A stretch of DNA of 64,000 nucleotides, taken from positions 5,642,001 through 5,706,000 of the forward strand of contig NC_064677.1 in the NCBI RefSeq assembly GCF_023278565.1, given 5' to 3'. The DNA is from Colletotrichum lupini. Its lineage: Eukaryota; Ascomycota; Sordariomycetes; Glomerellales; Glomerellaceae. Shown piece after piece: positions 46,332 through 59,477 of the stretch. The position numbers and the translations under genes are program-made. The notes under the pieces were generated by a model. It did no database searches. It saw only the letters and a program-made list of their open reading frames with translations, and was not told the DNA's origin. How positions within the stretch are numbered: the stretch's first letter is position 1; each line of letters begins with the position of its first letter.

Positions 46332-49265
46332 TCAGCTGCTCTTGCGGCCAACCTGAATGCCTCCCGGGATGGTGATGAGGAAATTGACAAGGTCCACTGA
46401 GTTGCCTCCGCCAAGTGTCACGTTCAGTGCCTGGGCGGGCGTAACGCCGCCACTTTGCTGCCGAGTGCCCTGGTCCGCAGTCGTGAAGAAACGCTGCAAA
46501 ACTGTCTGTGCCGTTGTCGCCGCCATCAAGGTTTGCCTCTCGAGAATGAGAAGAATCGAGACACGGGCAAAGTCCAATGTCTCCTCGGTGACCGTGAAGG
46601 TCGGGCTAGGTGCTGGCGCAGACGACACTGGTACTGAGGGGACCAGAGGGGTCTCTGACGTGGTTGTCGTTGGTATCGTCGTAGGCGGGATCGTAGTTGC
46701 CGGCGGGGCTACAGAGGAAGTCGTCTCAGGTGTTGGTGTTGGTGAGGGCACCATTGGAATAGTAGCCCACATGGTGGAGCTGGAAGCGTGAATGGTTGTG
46801 ACACGGAACGGCCCTGTGAGTGTTGTGAATCCACCAACAATATCTGGCGAGGGTAGGATCACACCTCCCGGTGCGTTGATGTCAATCGTGATAGTTGCCG
46901 CTTGCCCTGGGAGGATAGTGATGACCTGAACAGGAATTGCGCCCTTGGCGTTGAGATCCGTGTCTGAAATGACAGTTCCAGTGCGAGTGGAACGTCCGTC
47001 GAATGTCACGAGCGAGTTCTGCGCAATGCATGATAGGCTTTCCGTGTTGAACTTCGCAAGAATATCGGTACCGTCCAGAGGAACCGTAAAGTTCGTCTGT
47101 GATTGTTGCAGTAGTCGTGGAACCGCCTGGCCGAGAGTGACATTACTAAAATTAGTCGAGGTAGAGTTCCCCGAGAGGTTGGTGGTGGTGCAGCCTGTTG
47201 CTCCGGCCACGGTGCAGGTCTGCCCAGTGAACCCGTTGATACAGATACAGGAACAAACGTTTTGTGATACGACGTTTGTTCCGCCGTTCTCGCACTTGAG
47301 CTGGTTCTGGCACTGGGTCAGGGCCGGCTCCGCTGCTGGAGGAGTAGCAGATCTATTTTTGCGGAATACGAAGAATTCGAGGGGGACGATGATTGCGGCG
47401 GCAATGATTCCCAAAATGAGAAAGACGATGAGAATAAAGGCCCATAGTGGCAGCCCGCAACACTTTCTACGGCGCTTAGTCGAAGACTCGCCGTCGTTGG
47501 ATTCGAGCCTGGCCAGCGGAGATCCTCTTGCCGCCATCGCTCTAGTCACAGGCTGAGGCGTGCTGCCCCTACTGCCCGGTGCCAGTGGCCACGAGGCTTG
47601 TGAGGCTCGTCTGAACCAGCTTCCACGGTTGGGGGGGTTTGGTGTCGTGGCCGCAGGTGGCGGGAATGCAGCGAGCATGTCAGACAGGCCCGACTGGTGC
47701 TTGTCGCCAGCTGAAGAAACAGTTAGCCAATACTACCGCGGTAAAAATTGAAAAGTTGACTTACAAGACACGCCAGACATCTGCTGCTCCCCCTCTCGCC
47801 CAAATGCCTTCTCGTCCGGCCACGTACCGTCATCCATCTCGAATCTACTGGCAGGTCTGCGTCCCCGATCGATCAAAGCAGCCAGGCGGGTTGCTCGTTT
47901 GATAAGATCCGGTAAACTCGTCATGCTACCCCTGGATTCCATTTGCCTGACTGAGTCCATGTCGAGTCCGAGTTTGGGTGGTCGTCGAATGGCCGAAAGG
48001 CGGTTGTACGGTCGGGGGGACGGCGTAACCTTCCTCAATTCTGCTGGATCCGTCGCACTGGCAGCGGCAAAAGCGCCTAGCATGGCGTTGGCCGAGATGG
48101 ATGGGGTCGTGGCGGTGGCTGCTGTGGTAGGGGCCGTTCCTGAGGAGCTGGAAGCCTCATAGTACGCTGTACCAGCGTCAAAAGGACTGACGGGAAGCTG
48201 GAAAGGAGGGACTGGCGACCGCCGCGGCGACTCTTGTTCATTGAGTACATCCTGCGGCATCGGGTCTCCGTTGCTTGGGGCTCGGTTCATCACGATTGAA
48301 GGCTTCGACATCTTGCCCAAGCTAGCACTCCGAACAAGTTTGCTCTCGTCTCCTGCATCACCATATGGCGATCCTGTACCGCGGCTCATTTGACTGTTTT
48401 CGTCCTCGGTTGAATACGCGTCGTCCTCGTAGAAGTCATCTGGATACCCTGGGCTGAAACCTGGGGATTGACTGCCCCAGCTCTCGGGCATAGCAGCGCT
48501 GGAAGCGAAAGAGGTGTGGGACCTCGACCGAGGACTCTCTTCGGGAATCGGCGAGACGAACGAAGCATTCGAATAGAACGATGAGTCGCCTCGACGGGAG
48601 GACGGCGGAGGACCCAAAGTTACGCTCCGTCTCGGTGGTACTGCAGGTTGTGGCACGGCGACGGGTGGCAGAGTCGATGGCAAAGGGAAGTCTGGAATCG
48701 ATCCGACTGAAGAAAGTGATGATTGCGTGTGTCTTGATGACGGGGTAAGCGGTGCGGATGAGACATCTTGGCTCAGCGTTGATTCTCGTCCGCTTTGTGG
48801 GGTATATTGAAAAACGGGAGTGTGATCCTGGACCCGGGAACTGTCCAATATTGAGGGTACTCTACTTGGGCGCGGAGGTCGTTGCGGCGGTGGTCCACGG
48901 CCCGGAGGAGGTCGATAGGGTTCCGCATCGGAGTTGTTCACGGGCGACGGAATCGGTCCTGGCAGCGGCCACTGTGGAATTTGTGTCGGTCGGGAGATGG
49001 CAAGCCCGGGGCTGCCATCTTTATTTTGCAAGCCATTCGGTAGTTGAAGTCTCGGTATCCGTGATTGTGTCGGCTCGACGATTTGACGCCGGTCTGAGAC
49101 ATCCGTGGGGCTGTCTGGATCTTCTTCCATTATCGGGAACCTCGTGGCGCTCGGCGGAGAATACTGTTCCCTCGGGAATCCGGCTTGAGCCCGCTCTCTC
49201 GCCCGCTTGACGGATCCTGCAACTGGCGGTCGATCCATATCTCTTCCATATTGGGGTTGACTCAT
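46332..49265 (-). CDS. large membrane protein with one EGF-like domain
   Basis: Two exons, 47765-49265 and 46332-47710, joined across a 54-bp intron (donor GTAAGTC, acceptor TTCAG), encode 959 aa. Residues 1-585 are hydrophilic and disordered, rich in Pro, Ser and Arg, with blocks such as PPPGRGPPPQRPPRP. A basic stop, TKRRRKCC, precedes a transmembrane helix at about 587-611 (LWAFILIVFLILGIIAAAII). An EGF-like module follows at 634-666 (CQNQLKCENGG to GFTGQTC). A Ser/Thr/Pro-rich region and a long outer domain complete the protein. The charge pattern predicts cytosol inside and EGF outside (type II). The function is unknown; a cell-wall or surface-sensing role is a guess. A nine-codon uORF (49266-49295) ends in TAA directly against the main ATG. 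Confidence 0.88.
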
Positions 49266-51443
49266 TTAGTACTCGTGAATTCGATCCAGCGACATCAGAG
49301 TTTCGTTTCCTCCTGACTTCCTGTTTGTTTTTCTTTCCTTTCCAAGATGCCTGTACGTCCAGGCACGACAATTAGACCATTCGCTCTGCGGTATCACCCA
49401 GGTGCAGCTTCTATAACCGTGGTTCCTGCGGGTCGCCAATGGTTAAGTGATGTGGTGGCGTAGCTGAAATTGTCCGAGGGGACGCTCGTATAGGCTCGCG
49501 GTGGCAATGCGACTTGCAGCAGACGACGCAGATTCGCGGATAGAAAAGAGCGGCTGAGAGTTAGATCAAATGAATGGCCGCTCAGCTCTTATGCGAGGCG
49601 GTGTAACTGCGTGAGGTTGAAAAACAGGACCCAGGCCTATTAGGAAGAATCGAAGTCTAGAGCGACGCTGAAGTGCAGTAGGGTGGCGGGTTGGCCAAGG
49701 AAAAGAACGGAACGAAAAGGCGGCCAAGGAATGAAGTGCGTACACTGAGGTAGCAGGATAGAGATTGCTAAATGGATTAATTAGGATGGCAGGGAATGAA
49801 AAGACGCGTTGGACAATCTATGGTACAAAAGTCCAGGTCAGCACCGGATAAGTGTGAGGGGATTTGGAAGGAAGAGAGGCGAAGCGGAAGAGAGAGAGAG
49901 AGAGAGTAGAAGCAGCACGGCCACTCAAGGCAAACTGGCCCCCCAGTAACAGGTACAGAGGATTCCCGGTGGTTCGGGAGGGTTGCCTCAAGTCGGCCGC
50001 ACCCTCTCCAAGCAAGGAACACCTGAACAGCCGGGCCACGGGTAGGGGAAGTCCCAAAGAGGATCACGTACATTTGGTGTTTCGAGACTTGGCCTTTGTC
50101 GGACGTGATTCGTCCAGCAGGCAAGATTTGTGATTGCTTTTGATAGAGAGATGAAGAGAGATGGGATGCAGTTGTGACGGCCTTGGATAGCGGACGGGTT
50201 TGTTGGTTGAGTGATTGAGTAAGTGAGCGACTGCGGTGATGAGAATGACTACAAGGTGATGGCATCGACGTCGGAGCAATGGCAAGAGCGCGTCTTAGCA
50301 GCAAATGCTTCGACAAACAGACGGGCCAACGCAGTCGTCGGCGCAACAGCAGCAGCAGAGTGCAACTCTGACGGCGGATGGGTGAAGAGAAATCGAGTGG
50401 GTGAGACGAGCGCGGGTGAGTGCACGACACACGATGGGTCTTGCGGTGCTGTAGAAAGGACTGAGAGTGTTTCAGACGGGCGGAACGGACAGGGTGTGTC
50501 CGGCGTCGGGGAGGCAGGTTGTCTCCGGGGGGGACCTAGTGACTGACGTCTGAAGATTTGGAGATCAAGAGACAATCAGGCGAAGAAGCAGGTCCGTGGT
50601 GGATTCAATGGTGATATGATGTGCGAACTGACAGGCGAGGTCGCGTGGGGTAACGGAGCGTCGATGATATGCGTTTGCTCCAAGGCGGAGTGAGGAATCC
50701 CGTGGCGACGGTCCGGTGAGAGAAAGACGGAGAGTCGCGAGAGAGTAAAGAGGGTCAGAGAGGTTAATGACGCAGGCCTTGTTGAGGTTCTCGGACGGGT
50801 TGCGGCAGTTAGTCTTCAAGACAAAAACTTATGTCCGGTTGGCGGCGGCAAAAAGGAAGAAAAGACCAATGGCGGCCGATCAAGTCGACGAGATTGGAAG
50901 AAGAAAAGAAGGTCGAGAAGTGAAAGGTGTGCGTACGCAGTATGCGTGTGTGTGTGTGTGTGTGAGTGGTGTGCGTGAACTGGGTCTGTGTCTGTGTGTA
51001 TTGAATTGGTTGGTCGGCGGACACACAGATGTACGTATCGTGACGGGATCTGATCTGTCGAGGGACAGTAGAACGGACGGGCCGCGTGCCTGGCTGGACA
51101 ACCCGTATGTGACAGCTACAAGCGACGACTTACAAGAACCAGTATCGGTAGGGTTGACTCGACTGGTCTGCGGCAACAAGTCACAACCACACGGAAAGGT
51201 TGATGGAGGTGGTCCCGAGGTGGAAGTCAAGAAGAAAAGAGAGAGAGAGGAGTCGGTCGAGACGGGACAGGAGGGATTAGAGAGGAAGTGAGGAGGGATC
51301 CCCAGAGATCAAAAACGAGTGGAAGCAGACTGCCAGAAGAGGGCCGGGCTGGGCTGGGTCTGAATCCCAATCTAGAGTCTAGAGACGGACGGGGGTGGGA
51401 TTTTGGGACGTGGACTGGGGATGGTCTGGCCTGAGAGACAGCC
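49266..51443 (-). promoter_or_regulatory. 2.2 kb AUG-poor 5' leader of the EGF-like gene
   Basis: Between 49381 and 51443 the coding (minus) strand has just two ATG (near 50072 and 50264) against about 35 on the + strand, counted by eye. None occurs from 50265 to 51443. Two uORFs sit close to the start: a two-codon one (ATG GTC TAA, ATG at 49380) and a nine-codon one (ATG at 49295) whose TAA abuts the main ATG. A good minus-strand donor (GTAAGTCG, 51133-51126) could begin a leader intron. Frames of up to 217 codons here are low-complexity and are not called. Confidence 0.58.
50946..50964 (+). repeat. (GT)n microsatellite
   Basis: Nineteen bases of uninterrupted GT repeat on the + strand, read as CA in the sense of the adjacent minus-strand leader. 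It lies in the ATG-free part of that leader. Confidence 0.9.
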
Positions 51444-53658
51444 CATTCAGCAGAATCGGTGCAAGAGAAAAGACTCCACCATCCACCGGCACGGAACTTG
51501 ACTTTTGGAGTGAGAGAGAGAGAAAGACCAGGGGTGAAAGTCGGTGTTTTGCGAGCCTATGACCCTTTCCCCCCTTGCTGTTGCTGCTCGTACTGCGTAC
51601 ATACCTTCACTGCAAATTTCGTCCTCTTTTTTTTCTGCCTCTTCCCCTCTGCACGTCCAGGTCAAGTCCGGATAATGCGCCGAAAGCGAGCGTGGTGGTG
51701 TTGCTATCCGTCTTTATCGGTACGAGTATGCTATGTAAAGAAGCGCAGTAAGCATGTAAAGTACCTTGAAATGGATATCTCACCGTAACATGGTCACGTA
51801 CCTTGCAGGTGCAGCAAGCACAAGCACACACGTGGGGCACTGGGGCGGGATTGCGCAAACGAAGTATCCAAAGATATCTGAAGGATGAGGCAAAAAACGG
51901 AGCATTGTGCAGGGAAATGACGGGTGGGGGTGTGGCCGTTGTAGAGTGACGCCAACATGCCCAGCTTTGCCCAAGTTGGTCGAGAGTCAAGAGGCCGTTG
52001 AAAAGGTCTCGTCTCAGTCAGTACCAATGTCCGGTGCTATCGTTCCCCCTTGCGGCTTGTGTTGATTACCTTTTGCTTTGCACGTGCCTTGGTCGGAAGT
52101 GCTAATATGAGTGTGGTAAGTAAGGTAAGTTAAGCAGGAAAGGACACGAGTGAGGCGTCGATAGTCAAGCAAAGGCTGTAAAGCCAAGTCGCCCGTCGCT
52201 GCAAAGGTTGATGGCATGTCTTCAAGGGCTGCCCCTGGCTCCAGACTGGGTTCATTTTTGGGGACAACGAGATCCCAAAGTGGCAGATGGGTAAAGGATT
52301 CAACGAGGCACGGCTCATCTTGGGAGCTGTGGCTGACGCTAACACGACCGTTCCTGGTCCTTCCTGGTCGCCGCTGCCATCCTGGCTGCAGATGACAGGG
52401 GTGGCAGGGGAGAGAGACTGAGAGAAAGGAGGAGGAAGGACTATTGGCGAAGTCTTGACTTGCACCGGGCCGTTCTTGCAAGTTGCTCGCTTCACACTTT
52501 GCCGTCTCAAACGCAGGCAAGGCAGGTGTTAGTCCAACGCTCCTGCTTCGAGTCTTTCCTTCTCCTCCCCTCTCTGCTGGCTTTGCTGCGTGCCTTCCCT
52601 GGTCTGCCCCGGCTGGAGGGGTCACTCTCCGGCCAACCCCTGCTCTCTGCAGTTTACATGTGGGTCAATCTGGTCTGGTGTGGGCCAATGATGAGCGTAT
52701 CAGGCTTAACCAGAAACACTAGCGCAGGCACGCACCTCAAGACCCTTTCAATCCCTGCAAGAGCGGTCCAGATGGCCCGATCTGGGGGAAACCTCAACCC
52801 AGCCAATTCGTACCTCCTCAGTCCCTCAGTCTCCAGGATCTAGAAAACCTCAAGTGGTCTTCTATGGCTATTGTAAGTTTTTGTACAAAGTTCCAGTGCC
52901 TTGGGAAATACCTTTTCGTCCAACACAATGACCGATTGGACAAGTTTATCGCCCGACTCGGCATCGCAACAATATCGTTCGAACCATCCGTCACGGCGCA
53001 GCCCCCAATTCAACCTCTTCCTCCAGTGTTCCTGCAAACTGCGGCATGTTCGGCCTCGTTCGTCGTTTTTTCTGCACCTGTCAGAGTTGCCGTTGGTGTG
53101 CATTCTTCCAAAAAAGCAAAGTCGAACCGACCTGCAACCGGAACAAGCCACTTGCACCTCGGTTGCTGGCTCCTTGATGCTCAACTCCGGGGAACTATTC
53201 CCAAAACGTACGCTACAGACACCCACCGCTTCCACTTTCAAGTTGCCATTGTCGAATTATCGCGCTCCGTGTCTAGATATTCTGCCAATGCCTACCTTCG
53301 TCCGGCTCGTCTTCAACAGCATTCAAGGGACCATCTCAACGCCAGCTTCATCAACGCGGGCGACCACCGCCTCCTACTACCTACTACCGCCACCCCATTC
53401 AGAGAGACGGGACGAATTGAAACGTCACGTTCCTTAAGCTGATGTCTGTCACAGAACAAAATGAGAGGAAAATACTCCGAACATGGCATATGGCCTGACT
53501 GCGGCCCTTGAAGGATGGGCCTATCGGCGACTCTCCGTTGAAATGATTCTCGACTTGCGTAACCAGAATACCATTCCTGTGCTGCCGATTATCAGAATAA
53601 CGACTCACGTTCCAACCCTGTGACCTAGGTGTCTTTTGAAAAGGACTACGACACAAAA

Positions 53659-53688
53659 ACGCTTGCCATTGATACGCTTGCCATTGAT
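53659..53688 (+). repeat. two tandem copies of a 15-bp unit
   Basis: ACGCTTGCCATTGAT is repeated exactly twice, head to tail, followed by ACGC. If translated in a + strand frame it gives repeated TLAID. No gene is supported around it. Confidence 0.9.
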
Positions 53689-56600
53689 ACGCCCGCGCAA
53701 CCAGCGGAAGAATGGATATTCAATTACCTTTGCCCTGTGCTGTCGCCCTGCACCTTGGGACCCCAGGTTCCCGGCACGAGAACGCTGATCAGCATTACCT
53801 TAAAGGCAACTGAGCGGGGGTCTGCCTGCGGTGTGCAGCTTCAGAGTTCCTGCAATTATTCCGCCTGCAGGAACACCCTCTACGCGATCTGTCGACCGCG
53901 TGCTGAATTTTGCCCCGGTATCTCTGTACCGAAAACGCCATTCTGCGACCTGCTTGGTCTTGGCTTACCTGATGGCCATCGGACCGCTGCCACTGCATGC
54001 GCAGAACTGCAGACCAAGGGGTTGAACAAACACATCGGTCGCCTCCTGTCGCAAATCCCACGGCACACATCGAGATAACCCTGAGTCCCGGATCGACTCG
54101 TCCAACCAGTGGTGCAGCGACAAGAAAGGCACAGAGAACCACGCCAGGTTGGCACGCGGCGCGGCGTCTCCTTCCGAGTTGGTTCCCCCCGCCCGCAGAT
54201 GCATTTTTTTCCTTTTACAGACTACAGCAGTGCAGACTGCAGGTCCAACGTCGAGTTCTAGACGCGTTTCAGCTGTCGCATCCACGCTGCGGACATGGAA
54301 CAGGGCTCAGGGTCAGATCTCTTTATCCCTCACAATGGCCTCAATTGGCCCAGGTCAGTACGAAGTATGGATACAGATACCAGCAAGAGAATGCCCTATT
54401 GCATGCCCTAGAGTCATGGACCCTTTTCGATCCTCTGACAAGGAACGACGCCGCTTGCAAGAGAAGGGCAGTCATTGGCACGCCTATCTTTGGTGCATTC
54501 GGCTCAATCTTGTCGGTTTGTCAACACCTATGGGTCTCTTGCGAGCATGCGCTGAGGGTATCGGCAAAGCACTGTTGCCTCTTTGACTCCAGACGAGCGC
54601 TTCGGCATAGGATTCAGGCACGCTGAACACGGAAGTGTGCGACGGCAAGGCCGCATGAGAGAAACTTCAGGCACACGACGGCATTGTCCATACGCCTACC
54701 TCCCGCGCGGCTTGAGCTCAGGGTCTATGCCTCCTCCCATCTGCTACCGAGGCAGCCATTTCTAGATACGTTGTGCTTCACATCAGCAGAAGAGAAAAAC
54801 TCAATGACTGCTTCCACTGCCCGTATCTCCGCAGAATTTGAATAGCCGTCCTCGACTCCTCATCCGCACGTGGAACTTTGGGACGAAACGAAACAATGCG
54901 CCGCCAGTCACGCAGGTAGGCCATTATTTCCCACGGCGAAGAAAGATTTTCGGCCTGCATTACGGGCGATACGTTCTCCAGTCTTGACCTCATTTTCGGT
55001 CGTCCCTATCTGACCGGTACGTCATCTCCGACAAAAGCCGCCAGAAGCGATTTGCGTTCTTCCGAGGGCAAACCATATAAGCGCCAGTGCGATGATGGAG
55101 TTTGACTTTGAATTCAACAACCCTTCAATTCTGAGGGAGCCTCTAATTGGCAGCTCGCTAGCTCCCGTGCCCAACTGTCAAAGTCAAACCGTCCGGCCCC
55201 ACGGCGCCGACTAGCCTCCGGTGTGGAGATGCCTTTACAAGGCTCGGGATCTTCATCTCGATATCACGGTGGGTAGCACATTATCTATTCGCAACGCAAC
55301 ACACAGATCCCAACAACATTTCCTCCCTTTGAACAATGGCCATTGGCTTGCAATAAACCGCAATGACAGGCTTTCCCATTCCTCGCCTCGCCAGCGAAGC
55401 CTGGCAAATTGGGTTTGTTTGCTGCTGTACAGGTTATTAAAGGGGCTTCAAATGTCACACTAACAGGTATGAGTGATGTACATCTCTTCCGGATTCCGAA
55501 TTGGTGGCATCCACATGCCGGTCCCCGAATCTCATCTCCAGCCTCGGCGAGCATTCCAACGAAGTGTCGATCATGTCGAATCGTCAGGCTAACTAGCTTG
55601 CGTGCTTGACTATAATCTTCTAGAAAACTCAATCTCTGAGCTTGAGTCGCGTTCTCGATCCCCTTGCCCGTGATACGCACTAAATGTTGTGCATGCCCAA
55701 ATGGGTCCTGGATCTCCAATTGCGTTTAGCACAAACAGACCATCGTCAAGGCATCTAGAGACTGACTTTGTTCTTCTCCCTTCATTAATCTTTGCTTAAG
55801 AGGAACAGCAATTGGCATCATTTATCAAGGTTTCTGACAGCTGATACATGGCGACTTCTTGGCGCGTGCGAAACTCAAAAGTAATATTACACGGAAATTT
55901 TGTCGCTATGCAAGCTAGTCTCTCTGGCGTGGGTCTGTCAAGGTGATCATCCCCAATCGTATGATGAGAGATGATTCACTCGTAGTTGAGGACCGCTGAT
56001 AGCTACGGATTAAGGTAATTGCGATCACCGTTTACGTTGGATGAATGTCCACAGACGGTGGTTAGCGATGACGATAGAAAGATATCGAAAGTTGGGATAC
56101 GGTTTGTATTGAACACTGCTGCTGAAGTGTCGCAGCGTGACGTCAGGAAGACGAAGACAAGGCTCTCGCTGATGTACCTACTGACTACGAGAAGAAAGAA
56201 CGGAACATGGCATCGTTGAGGCTCACTCACGGCCGAATCTTGGGATTTAATTATCCAGCTCTAATATTGCCCCTTGCGCATAGCTAGCCTATCCCGCTAC
56301 ACATCCTCAATTCACAGAGACACCTGGCGCACTTGTCTGAAAGAATGGCAATCGTATGTACCTTCACTCCATGATCCGGCCGTGGCAATGCTCATGGTCT
56401 TGAAAGATATCTCGAATCTGGGCCCGTTGTGACGGGTGTTCTCTCATCAACTAGGTCCGGTGATTTACCTCACCTCAAGTCATATATAAGACGATGTCCT
56501 CGCCCGTTCTCGTCGCTCCCAACTGCTTCACGACGTGCATGGAAAGGCAATGTTTTGCCCACGACCTTGATAACCTTGCTCTTTCCCAGCTGTGATACTT

Positions 56601-59252
56601 TCCCAAGATGACAGACGAACGCAAGCCCAGAAGGAGTCCGGGTGGATATCGGGTAATGGATGTCTAGAAGGTTTCCTATCATTTGCGCAGTTACCACACA
56701 AGCTGTCGCCGGTCATCGTGAGATACTGACGAAGCTTTTTCAAAGGCTCGTCGCCAAATCTCAAGGCGTTTCCTCAGACGTAATGTTGCACGTCGAGAAA
56801 GGTGACGAGCTCGACTGGGACAAACAAGATGGTGAATAATACCACTTTATTCCACGTCTGTCATCAGCCTTGACTTTCAGACATCTTGATAGATATCTTT
56901 ATGGAAATGTATACATCCAGTCGAGAGCAGAGCATCTTATGCCTCAAGGGGCTTTGCCAGCCATGGCGGCTAAACATACAGTACTCTATATCTTCTGAGA
57001 GAGGTTGTCTCCCAGGCTCGGGGTGAGCAAGTGCCAAATAGCACATGTAGACTTGCCGTGAGCGTGATATCATGGCTCTCATGACATGTGACTCGCAATG
57101 ATATTAAATTTGAATTCTTCACCAGCCCTGTTGGGCTCGAAATTCGGCTGAGAGAACGCTGCATTGCCTTACGGGCAGGCCCTGCAGTCAACAAATTCGA
57201 CGTTTGGAACCCGTGAGAGCAGATCTTCACCTTGGGCAACCCGTAACTCTCTTGCTGTGATGGCTCTCCTCGGCTGATTTTTTGCACATTCACTTCTCTG
57301 GTGCCCTTCAACTATTTTGGAATTGGCTAGCCTCAGGTTTGAGTTGGGGGGCGATGCGGTGCTCACTTGGGTCCATTATATTTAGACTATTGCTAAAGTG
57401 TTTTTCTTCTGCATGGCAGGTTGAGCTACTGTGTCCGATACATGGTCATTCTTGCCGTGGGCTAGGTAAAAGTGCTTGATGCAGATGCTGATATGACGAA
57501 ATCGGAGAGAGGGTGAGGTTGAGTTGAATGGGAGATACGGCAAGAATCTCGATTTGAAAGACTTCTTCTTCTCTACCAGCTTCATGCCTTGGTATAGATC
57601 CAGGGACTGTGAAGATTTCATCGGGGAGTATGTAGACTTCTCTCGAGCCCATGTTACAGTGCTCTCACGTTTTGATATGGGCATCGTCGGGCTTCCTATG
57701 AGTTCGAGTATAATAGTACGGAAGTCGTCACGGACCGGAAGGCTTGAAGCTTTCTGCCACCCGTGTTTGTGAAGACCTCAGAAAATCCGCGAGATTCTCA
57801 GCAGGACCGCAATTCATCAAGATTTCATGCCGATGAGCAATACGCGAGCACGGCGCCTAGCCTTACATATGCCCGTATCTAGCAACAAGTCACACGGCTC
57901 GAACCTCTCGAGACCAAAGTGGTAAGGCAGATTGAGCAGAAAAATCGTCACCACATTCATGAGCGAAACCGAGATGAGAGCGGCCCTTCTTTTCCTTTTC
58001 TGCCTTACCTACCTACCTACGGATTGGACCAAAAGCGGAAGTTGACCGGCGGAGACGGCGGAAAACGACAAACTCGCACCGGGGCGGAGAGTCGGTAGAG
58101 TCCGGAGAGTGGAAAATGGAGATTGCGTGATGTGCAATTTCCGGCGATCCCGGGGCGGCCGGCCTGGAAACTTTTCGGAGGCCGATAGGCGGCGGAAGGC
58201 GCCGCACTCACTTCTCAGTTTACGAGATCGAGACCATTTGCATTTTGGTATTCGACACTAGTAACCAAAAGAGTCCACAATAGTCAAAATTTGCCACTGC
58301 TGAGTATCTGGGGAGGACTGGGGGTACATTCAACGGCCAGACCGAACCATTGAGACCAACATGAACCATTTTCGAGCCCGGAACCCACCCGTTCGGAACA
58401 GCACAGCCTGAGCGAGAACAGCTGTTTCTATTCTAGCAGCGTAGGGGTAAACTTGCACAAGGCGAACAGCAAGAGAGACAAAGGGAGAAGGAGAAAAGAA
58501 AAAGGGGGGCTGACTAGGTCTTTTGGGACCTGGGGGTGGGCTTTGGTGACTTTCTGTATCACGATGATACGGCGACGGGGTTTCAGACCCGGATGAGACC
58601 CCTTGCTCTGAGGCGCGCCGCAGGGCTTTGGCTGAGGAGTGACCTAGCGGTGCAACGATGGAAAATCAATAACACCGCTCAGCGAGTCCTTATCTTGGTA
58701 CCTAACAAGACTAAAAAGCAGCAACTAGTCAGTCACGTCTTTCACCCAACTAGAAGGCTTGCCAATGTCTTCGGCCCGTCTGCTCGGTCAAGGACCAAAC
58801 TATTCAGTGTGGCAAGGGACTCGAGCACACGCCGTAGACGTCATGAAGGCAGCTACAAGTAATTAGGGTGCTGAGTGCTCACTCCTCGCTCGTGCTGAAG
58901 CCTGTCATTGTGAAGAAGGGAGCACAAGTTCTTGGTACAGGGATAGGACAGCAACAGCGCGCTTAGCATTGATGCGTCAAGGTAGGCACAGGAAGATAAG
59001 GTAGGCGAAAACTCAAAGAGACAGAAGAGCAGGAGCACATGATCCATCGGAGCTGGGGGGGAGAGTTCCTGTATCCTTCTGGATAGTCAGCACGGACGAC
59101 GCTCATGCCATGCGACTCGATACGTGTATTGGAAGTCTTGGGAGGTTGGCCCCCGTTCGTAGTTGCCCGTTGCCGCGTGAAAGTGGTCCGGCACGGAGGC
59201 AGCGGAAAGTGGAAGAGGGAAATAAAAGTGGAGATATTGGGCAGGCGAGCAA

Positions 59253-59290
59253 GGCGAGTGGATGATGGCGAGTGGATGATGGCGAGTGGA
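59253..59290 (+). repeat. 14-bp tandem repeat, 2.7 copies
   Basis: GGCGAGTGGATGAT occurs twice, then ten bases of a third copy, in intergenic DNA upstream of the leader of the gene starting at 60128. Confidence 0.9.
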
Positions 59291-59477
59291 AGGTGAGGAC
59301 CAGGTGAGATGTGCCTGAGGAGGCAGACCGATCGACCTTTCGCGGGGCTTCTACGGCTGGACAGGAAGGAAAGAGAGAGGCACGGAGAATGGATTTGGGA
59401 GGGAAGGAGAGGGACGAATGACATAATCGGGCTGAGGGATGTGCAGCGCTACGGCATGACCCTTGTTTGCCTCAGGC

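Larger units (their letters stand above)
51444..59477. other. 8 kb without a supported gene
   Basis: Many overlapping open frames of 100-209 codons exist on both strands, especially between 52000 and 54650. Pairs of frames on opposite strands compete over the same bases and none has a recognisable domain or clear start. Several begin at non-ATG codons. Two small tandem repeats are present (53659-53688 and 59253-59290). I cannot exclude a multi-exon gene between 52850 and 54650. Confidence 0.4.

Noticed and set aside
49777..50430. 217-codon minus-strand open frame
   Set aside because: Lies in the AUG-purged leader of the EGF-like gene and is Ser/Leu/Arg-rich from CT-rich DNA, with no domain.
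53997..54626. 209-codon + strand frame and neighbours between 52000 and 54650
   Set aside because: Opposite-strand and other-frame competitors of similar length cover the same bases. No motif, and no convincing start or splice sites.
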